A stretch of 64,000 nucleotides of DNA from assembly GCA_026075535.2 (NCBI GenBank), contig AP026543.1:1116001-1180000 (forward strand), given 5' to 3'. Position 1 is the stretch's first letter. Each line of letters starts with the position of its first letter. The notes below the pieces were generated by a model. That model saw only the letters and a program-made list of their open reading frames with translations. It had not been told where the DNA came from and searched no databases. Below, piece by piece: positions 57,180 to 64,000 of the stretch. The position numbers and the translations under genes are program-made. The stretch comes from Tricholoma matsutake. Lineage: Eukaryota; Basidiomycota; Agaricomycetes; Agaricales; Tricholomataceae.

Positions 57180-59467
57180 TCAGGCATCTACATACTCAAG
57201 GGGTGGTGTGTGTTCTCTTCCTGTGTTGGATCCATTTGGGCCTTGTCCTGGGGGTATTTTGCCTGGTTCAGGGTCCCTCCATCGTGGTGCTTGACTCTGC
57301 GTCAGGTTTGGGGTATTCCCCTGCTCCTGGTTCCTCAGTGGCTGTGTGTTTGAGAAAAAGCTTTCTAGTGTTGTCTGTGCAGGCCTTGTGGGCCAACCAT
57401 TGTCTGCTGCACCTTTGTTAGCCCCTGTTTGAGTTATGTTAGACACACCTTGTCTTTGTCCTTGTGGGGCATGTGGTCTGCCTTGTTGTCACCATATTGT
57501 TTTCCAGTCCTCCATGAAATGGTTTTGGTGTCTCATATCTGTAAAGTGTGGGTTATGCTCTACGTCATTGCGGTAGCCCCACTGTTGGTGTTCACTGTGT
57601 GCTTCTGTTGCATTCAGTAGTTTCCATGTAGCAGGATTTTCAGTTGGGAAGAACTTATACTTATTTTCTGGTACCCATTCTTGAATCTTGTTCTTTTCAT
57701 ACATGTCCTTTGTGCAGTCTAGTGTTGCCTTGACTAACTTGGGGAATTTTTGTATATTTAGAATAACTTGACACAATGCACTCAGCCCACTTAGTGTTGA
57801 GAGAGGACCCATCAACTTTTGGGGCTCCCTATCTATGTAAATATTCTCAGAACTCTATACAATTTATTGGAGTTGATATTGCCTTTGACTCATTTTTGCT
57901 GGTTGACTTGACAAAAATGAGTCAAAGGCAATATCAACTCCAATAAATTGTATGGAATTCTGAGAATATTTACTTAGATAGGGAGCCCCAAAAGTCAATG
58001 GGTCCTCTCTCAACACTAAGCAGGCTGAGTGCATTGTGTCGAGGTATTTTGAAAATACAAAAATGCCCCAAGTTGGTCAAGGCAACACTAGTGCAGTCAC
58101 AGTCCACTGCTCCATGTCCTTTTGCTGTGTCACCTATGCAGTTAGCACAATTAAATGCTTCTTGGTCAGTACAGCTGCACTGCAATGTGTGGTGGGGTCC
58201 TCCACATTGTGCACATGTGTCTTTGTCTGCTTTACAGTCCAGCACATAGTGGCCAAACTTGACACTTGAGGCAATGTTGTGGTTCTAAGAGCATCTTCTG
58301 TACAGTTAGGTGCTTCCCCTTGATGAACATACTGTTTTGGATGATGTTGTTGGCCATTTCCTGGTTGAGGATCCCCATGGTGATGTGAGCTACCTTCTGA
58401 TTGTTTGATCGGAGGTGTGGGGGCTTGACATACTTTGAGAACATGATTGAATCCTCTGTCATACTGTTAACATCCTCTAATTTTGCATGTGTGAAACTTG
58501 ACCCTGCATCAAAGGAGGTCAGGATGAATTCTGCTATCACATAGTGCAACTTGTTCCAGATGTTGGAGGTGCCACCAAAGTGTGCCATAAAGGATTCTTG
58601 GATGTCTGGGTCTCGTAGCCACACTGCCACCTCTTTCATGTTCTGTTGATATAGCACACTCCCATTTTGCAGCTTCTTCACCCTGATGAATGCAGTGTTT
58701 CATGGTTTGTCCACACCTTCCCAGCCCATGAGATTCAGCACAGTATTTGCCTTTGTTACCAGGTCTTTTTCTGTAAGGTTGTCAAGTGCATTGTCAGTAG
58801 TGTTTTGGTATTTTGTATCAGAATCTGTCTATCTGCAGTATTCCCTTTTGCAATGATTGCAGTGTGGTCTGGGTGAGCTTGTTGTTGCACAATTGTCACA
58901 TATGTTGGTTGCTGGGGCTTGATAGGCTGCTGCTGTTACCTTATTTGCAGTTTCCATGGTCTATTCTGTGAGCTCATGTGTGGCCTGTGCCAGCTGCTCA
59001 GCTGACTCCTGAAGGCTGTCATTGAAGTCCTCCATCTTGCTTGTTATTGTTTTTGCCGCTTCTGTGACATGTTCTACCGCATCTTGCATGTCCTCCACAT
59101 TTGAGGCAAAGGATTCCATGTGCTCTTGGATCTGAGTTTTGACCATTGTGGTGACCTTATTGGCTATCTGCTGTGCATTGGTATTGGCCATAAGGAAGGC
59201 AACCACCCTAATTCCATTGCATACTGGTTTTGGCAGCTTATTGTTGATCCTGAACTGTAAAAGTATGTGAGATAGAATCTGTAGATTGACAGGTTTACCA
59301 GGTATAATGTAATCTTTTGCTGTTAGATATGTGATCACTTGGTCCTTCAATCTTATGTCAGTGTTCAGACTGTCTGCTGCTTCAAGCTCAGCTCTGGTTT
59401 TCTTTGTCAAAGATGTTGCAGTTTTCTGCCTAGTAGTTGGGGCTTGTGATCCCAGAGATTGTGACAT
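57180..59467 (-). pseudogene. LINE ORF1 (Gag-like), interrupted by a MITE
   Basis: Starts at the ATG at 59467. The N-terminal 168 aa carry a coiled coil (VEDMQDAVEHVTEAAKTI). After a stop at 58961 a middle domain follows (NGSVLYQQNMKEVAVWLRD near 58660, HITMGILNQEMANNII near 58380), then CCHC-type knuckles (CAQCGGPHHTLQC, CANC to HGAVDCDC, 58215-58100). The MITE at 57720-58090 separates the knuckles from the tail (PENKYKFFPTENPATW near 57640). Stop at 57182-57180. A frameshift near 58250 is also present. Confidence 0.85.
57720..58090. mobile_element. 371-bp foldback MITE, hAT-like, in LINE ORF1
   Basis: It starts TAGTGTTGCC and ends GGCAACACTA with an exact 8-bp TSD GTGCAGTC (57712-57719 and 58091-58098), the TSD length of hAT elements. 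The two arms (about 180 bp each, 57720-57899 and 57910-58090) are near-perfect inverted repeats around a loop of about 12 bp. Excising it rejoins the LINE ORF1 frame. Confidence 0.92.
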
Positions 59468-59789
59468 GGTATAGTATGGGTGTTATCGATAGTTATGTGA
59501 GGAATATTTGACACTATTCTATCCTTAATTTTTGCCTTCCTTTGCTCTCTCTGCAGTTATGAACCATGGGAAGAACTGAGGTGGTGGCAGTACTAAGTCA
59601 AGGAGCGTCCCTCCTGGAATGCAATGATTTAATGTATAATGGCTTTGTTTTCTAATATGATGCTTTCTACTTTCATTATAAATGCAATATCTGACATTGG
59701 GCATGCTGACCCAATATAAAGTGTTCTCTATGCATTGGACAATAAAAAACAACAGATGGCATTGTTAAGGCCAAGCTGCTGTATGTTGC
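59468..59789. other. LINE 5' flank, no gene recognised
   Basis: This may hold the LINE 5' untranslated region on the minus strand. No open frame of interest. Confidence 0.5.
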
Positions 59790-60340
59790 AGAGGAGACAT
59801 GGACCAAATTCAACAACTTCTCCAATGTAATTCTTAGCCTGGAATGATTTATGTGGAGGCATGCAGCTCCAAACAGATTCCTGAAGCTTGTACTGGCCTC
59901 TTTGGTGGCATTTCATGGAGTTTGTGCCCATTGAGAAGATGGCTAGTCTACTGCAAAGTAAAAGGTAGGGTCTGACATATGAAGTGTTCTGATCTGACAT
60001 GTCAACCAACCCAACCTGATGGGTGAAGTGTAGCATTGTTAGATGACAAATGACATATGGAGGCATACAACAATAATCCAGAACAAATTGTAAGGGACTT
60101 GGTCCTCATTATGAAGGGCAAAAAAAAATTTGACAAGAGCCTTAATTTCAGTCTGTGCCTGGAACAATTTATGTGGAACCATGCAGCTCTGAACAGAGTC
60201 ATGAAGGTTGCACTGCTTTGTTGGTGGGTTTGTTAGTCAGGGCATGCAGTTTGTACCCATCAAGGAGATGGCTAGTCTACTGATTAAAAGGCAGGATTTG
60301 ACATATGAAGTGTTCCAATCTGACATGTGTTCTGATCTGA
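59790..60340 (+). repeat. Direct duplication of about 220 bp
   Basis: The block with GGAATGATTTATGTGGAGGCATGCAGCTC and GAGAAGATGGCTAGTCTACTG (59815-59955) recurs as GGAACAATTTATGTGGAACCATGCAGCTC and GAGATGGCTAGTCTACTG (60155-60285), each followed by GACATATGAAGTGTTC and the motif array. Confidence 0.75.
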
Positions 60341-60500
60341 CATTAAAAGTGTTGCCAATTTGACATGTTCTGACCCAATCAGTGAAGTGTTCCGATCTGA
60401 CATGTATTCTGACCTGACATGTCATGTGTTGCTGATTGAACATGCATTCTGACCTGACATGCCATGTGATCCCAATCTGACATGTGTTCTGACTAGTGCT
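59985..60500 (+). repeat. Array of TGTTCTGATCTGACATG-like units, forward
   Basis: Around ten imperfect units of the type TGTTCTGAYCTGACATG with variable spacers. The inverse array lies at 61680-62190. Confidence 0.8.
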
Positions 60501-60640
60501 TTGAGGTCTGGTCTGGTCCAGTTTTCACCCTCCTCGAGGGTGGACTGAGAACCAGACCAGTTATCATATTCCAAAAATATCAAAAAAAAACAGACTGGAC
60601 CCTATAGGACTGGTCAGGACTGGTTATTTACTAACTAGTA
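60500..60640. repeat. Short foldback (CTGGTCTGGTCC)
   Basis: GTCTGGTCTGGTCCAG and the later GAGAACCAGACCAG flank CACCCTCCTCGAGGGTGG, which is itself a perfect palindrome. This is a MITE-like foldback without a clear TSD. Confidence 0.5.
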
Positions 60641-60699
60641 TGTACTGACTACTTACAGTTAATTATATACATAGTGAATGAAAATGAAATGAGAAAGAA

Positions 60700-61665
60700 A
60701 ACAAAAAAACACCTCATGACCCCCCATGAGCAGTGGCTCATGAGGCTGGATGTGGGTGCTTGGTGTTGGCAGGGTTGGAGGTGGTGTGACACCTCATCAT
60801 CCTTGTTGACATCATTGATGCCTCATCATCCTCATTGACATCACTGGTCTTAGCCCCATCTTTGGTGCTGTTGGTGTTGGCCCTGTCTTTATCATCAGTG
60901 GTGGCATTGGCCCCATTGTCATTGGTGTTGCTGTTGACCCCATCGTCAGTGGTGTTGGTGTTGGCCCTGTCATCATCATCATTGGCAGCAGTGGTGTTGG
61001 CCCCATCATCATTGGTGTTGGCCCTGTTTTGGGTGTAGAGGGTGCTGTCTCGTGTCTTTTGTTAGCTGGAGGAGGCTGAAACATGGTGGGGGGTGCTTAC
61101 CTGGATGGGGTGAGTTCATCATCTCCCACAGTAATTCCCCCCACTCGTCAATTCCCCTGTAACAGCCCCATTTGTTGATGCACCCATTCATCAATTCAAT
61201 GGAGGCATGGTGTTGCTGGAGTTGTTGGCAGAGTCAGCATTGGCCTTGTTGGTGGTTGGTCTTGCCATTGGCATTGGGGTTTTCTGCATCCAACATTGTG
61301 CACCCCATCCACCCCACAAGCATAGATGGCTCTTGGCAGCAGTAGAGGGTGCTGTGATGGTTCCTTGTTGTTGCCTTAGTTAGTTAGAACATCATATCAA
61401 CAATATGTATCCTAAAGAATGAAGGAAAAGTATCAGTTAGTTGTTAAAAACAAGAAACAGAGAGAAAAACATACGATGGGCCCAAACAATGGTCAATGTC
61501 AATGTGTTGCCATAGTTTGGGCCTGTGTTGTGTCTGCAAGTGTGTAGATGGGCAGGGACGGGTTGACAGAGGGGTGGCAAGCAGTTGTCAATGTTGAAGG
61601 TGGGAGGGAATGGGGGGCCATCAATGGTGGTGGTGGTGAGTGGTGGTGAGTGTGTGAGCTGGCAA
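60700..61665 (-). repeat. Inverted fragment related to the TIR-1 core
   Basis: It shares with 37060-38240, in reverse orientation, the TGCCAGCTCAC-plus-CACCAC tract (61625-61665), the GGGCCCAAAC module (61470-61520) and the ATGAGCAGTGGCTCATGAGG-like palindrome (60725-60745). Inside is a minisatellite with units like GGTGTTGGCCCYGTC (60860-61035). Confidence 0.6.
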
Positions 61666-61679
61666 CATTGGTTCAGATC

Positions 61680-62190
61680 AGCATCACCTTGACCATGTCA
61701 GATCGGGATCACCTGGCATGTCAGGTTGGAACAAATGAGATCAGCAACACATTGAATGTTGGGTCAGAAGATATCTCAAATGCAACACTTTCAATGTCAG
61801 ATCGGAATACATGTCAGATTGGGATCACCTCACATGTTGGGTCAGAACAAATCAGATCAGCAACATTTTCAAGGCCAGATCAGAATACATGTCAGATTGG
61901 CATAACCTTGTAAATGTCAGATTGGGATCACCTGGCATGTCTGGTTGGACTACATGTTCGAAGAGCAATGATTAAATGTTGGGTCAGAACAAATCAGATT
62001 GGCAATACTTCCAATGTCAGATCAGAACACATCAGATTGGCATCCCATTCAGTGTCAGGTCAGAACAAATGTCAGATTGGCATCACCTTGCATGTCAGGT
62101 CAGAATAAATGTCAGATCAGAACACTTCACTCATTGTGTTGGAACACATGTCTACTTGGCAACACTTTCCATGTCACATCAGAACACATG
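61680..62190 (-). repeat. Array of CATGTCAGATCAGAACA-like units, inverted
   Basis: More than ten units that are the reverse complement of those at 59985-60500, interspersed with AGATTGGCA and GGGATCACC blocks. Together the two arrays flank 61660-60500 like long inverted arms. Confidence 0.8.
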
Positions 62191-62198
62191 TCTGGGAG

Positions 62199-63240
62199 CT
62201 CTTTACTCTCCTCCACCTATTCTGATCAGAGTCCAATTGGAATGCTAGGAATCCAATATTTACTATGAATTTTTTTGGCAGGAGTTTCTGCCAAAAATTG
62301 CATTCCTAGTCTGAACTTTGTCTGATCAGAGTCCAAGTGAAGTCCAAGTGGAGTCCTAACAAGGTGCTCGGACTCAGAATTTCTTGTTAGGAGTCCATTC
62401 AGACTCCAAACAGCAATTGCTAGGAGTGCTAGGAATATTCTGGGCTTGTCCAAGTCCTAGTTAGGTCATGTTGTCCTTATAGGTAGAAAAATTATGTTTT
62501 GGCTGAGAGTTGAATGCTTGACCATTACATAATCAATGACATGATTAACAATTACATCATAAGGGCATAAATAGTGATGTAATTCAATACCCTACATAGG
62601 GTTCCAGGTGGCTGTGTATTACAAATCACACAGCTGCATCATCATGCCAGCTCATTGTCAACCACCACCATGATACCACCTCCCTCCCTCCCTCTTCCCT
62701 CTATCACCACTACTTCCTCAAACACAACACAGCCACAGGTCCCACAGCAGCCCCCATGGTGGTGCATGACAAACAGGAGCTGCAATGTGCACAAAATGGG
62801 CCCAAACAACTGTTTGCCCTAGGCAAGTTTTTTATTTTTGTTTCTCATTTTTTTTTGTTTGAGGTGGTGAGACAGCTGTTAGCACCTGTTCCACCCTGCA
62901 TTCAAGGATCACAGTGGTTAGGGATGGGTGCTGGGGCACCATCTCATTTCCTTCCTCCCTGATGCTGTCTCCTCCCCCTCCTCCCCTGCACTGGTGCCAT
63001 AGACATCCACAATCTGGGTACCCATTGGTGGCACTGTCTCCTCCACCCCTCCATCTGCACCCCATATCCACCCTGCAAGCAGTTGCTCACAGCAGTGGTG
63101 GGGGGTGCTGGTTTGGGGTTTAGCATCTGTGTGTCATCCCCCCCTCCTTGCCTCATCTCTCTCCCCTCCCCTGTCCCTCCCATCATCATTGTACAAGAAA
63201 GGAGTTGGCCATTAGTGCCAAAGGATGAAGGACCAGGACC
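62199..63240 (+). mobile_element. Third TIR-1-like copy (left end plus part of the core)
   Basis: It starts with CTCTTTACTCTCCTCCACCT (62199-62218), like the left terminus of TIR-1, then GAGTCCAATTGG/GTCCAAGTGGAGTCC units (62228-62420). A minus-strand tRNA-like remnant follows (62490-62600), then the GCCAGCTCATTGTCAACCACC tract (62644) and the GGGCCCAAAC module (62799). The right terminus was not found before the NACHT-type pseudogene. Confidence 0.6.
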
Positions 63241-64000
63241 CCAAACAATGGTTGGCCTCCTGAGGACTGTTTAAAGACTCTTGTCCGTCTCACAAGCACA
63301 TTGTTCATCTATGCTGTGACTGCATGTAAATATGTCAGTGGTGGAGGAAGCATTGTGTATTACCTTGCAGATGTGATTGACATTTTGCCAAATTTGCCCA
63401 ATGGTGAAACATCAGCATTAGACAATTTATATGGCCATATCTTGTCTGCTGTGTTTGAAAGGGCCAATGCAAGGGAAAAAGAAGAAATTTAGAAGGTGCT
63501 TTGAGCTGTCATCACTGTTAGTAGTCCTCTTTCAATCAATGGTCTCAGAAATTTGCTGAAGATCAAGGCTGGAAATGTTAGTGAAGCATTGTCATGCCTT
63601 CATTCAGTCATATATATTCCTGAGGATACAAGTCTTCCCTCTTGACATTCCATGGCTCCCTCACTGATTTCATCACAACAAAGAACCACTCCAAAGAACA
63701 TTGCCTTGAACCCTCTAACTCACATCACATGTTGGGTCTTCATTACCTTGGGCTAGTGCAATCTTCTCTTGTGGAGAATATATGCCAGTTGGAAGGAATC
63801 TCTGCATTGAACATGGATGTCTCTCCTTCATCAATTAAGGACCAAATTCCAGAAGAGCTTGTGTATACTTGCCTTAACTAGGCTTCTCATGTGGCAAACA
63901 TAAAATCTGGAGGGGAAGTGGCAAGAGAAGTCTCAAATGAGTGTATGAATTGCTGTCTTCTCTCCTGATGGCAGCCATGTTGTGTCTGGATCATTGGATA
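63241..64000 (+). pseudogene. NACHT/WD40-type (NLR-like) gene fragment, runs off the window
   Basis: The plus strand encodes TLFIYAVTACKYVSGGG (the segment after NACHT), ALDNLYGHILSAVFERAN, LSINGLRNLLKIKAGNVSEA and LSCLHSVIYIPED, then after a frame change FHGSLTDFITTKN and IKDQIPEELVYTCLN. The last bases give VFSPDGSHVVSG-like WD40 sequence in another frame. This is the winged-helix-like region and WD-repeat start of fungal NLR-like proteins, which act in non-self recognition and heterokaryon incompatibility. Stops at 63490 (TAG) and 63502 (TGA), where related proteins have Gln and Arg, plus two frameshifts show decay. The NACHT ATPase part is missing on the left, replaced by TIR-1-like repeats. 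Confidence 0.8.

Larger units (their letters stand above)
46990..59480 (-). mobile_element. Tad-like LINE (non-LTR retrotransposon), decayed, split by element D and a MITE
   Basis: On the minus strand ORF1 (59467 to 57180) is followed by ORF2 endonuclease (57179 to 55977). Then comes Ty3 element D (TSD CTTAC, 55972-55976 and 47779-47783), then the RT part of ORF2 (47783 to about 47040). Recognisable RT stops there, so the 3' end is truncated or too diverged. Stops and frameshifts are frequent throughout. Confidence 0.88.

Overview
The window reads as a transposon-packed stretch of a filamentous basidiomycete genome, probably an Agaricomycete. The reasons are introns of about 50 bp with CTAAC/CTGAC branch points, a basidiomycete-style F-box gene, a NACHT/WD40-type fragment, a Plavaka (CACTA-like) transposase remnant, Tad-like LINE and chromodomain Ty3 elements, and a tyrosine recombinase of the kind common in Agaricomycetes. 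The species cannot be named from sequence alone. About four fifths of the window is mobile DNA, and exact target-site duplications (TSDs) allow the nesting to be resolved.

Layout. (1) 1-20112: a tyrosine-recombinase gene remnant (13690-14460) was hit by a Ty3 element (A, 2108-13689). A received a second copy of its own family in reverse orientation (A', 1-2107) and another Ty3 element (B, 5006-12758, TSD CTTGG). A nearly intact Ty1/copia element (copia-1, 14478-20112, TSD GCTAC) also entered next to the recombinase. (2) 20113-24421: the only gene-like island, an F-box gene (one intron) and a small secreted RING-like gene (three introns). (3) 25911-39898: two degenerate copies of a zinc-finger/PHD protein. 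The second is split by copia-2 (27149-39898, TSD TCTGG), which itself contains Ty3 element C (29139-34777, TSD GGACC) and a 2.2-kb terminal-inverted-repeat (TIR) element (36660-38870, TSD GCCTGGAGT). (4) 39899-46545: non-coding repeat DNA, a 2.3-kb inverted-repeat unit, another end of the TIR family and a Plavaka transposase fragment. (5) about 47000-59480: a LINE on the minus strand, carrying a 371-bp foldback hAT-type MITE (57720-58090) and Ty3 element D (47784-55971, TSD CTTAC). D contains a solo LTR (48870-49627, TSD GTAGA). (6) 59480-63240: repeat arrays and further copies of the TIR family. (7) 63240-64000: the edge of a NACHT/WD40-type pseudogene.

The most notable observation is that Ty3 elements B and D each carry an extra gene on the strand opposite gag-pol, between pol and the 3' LTR. 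After removal of one short intron at the same place, both encode a coiled coil followed by a cysteine cluster C-x2-C-x6-C-x9-C-x2-C-x6-C (GAL4-type Zn2Cys6 spacing) and an acidic tail. In D this frame is open although gag-pol is broken. The elements are otherwise inactivated mainly by CGA-to-TGA nonsense changes and CpG-linked loss of catalytic Asp codons, the expected footprint of CpG methylation/RIP-like mutation.
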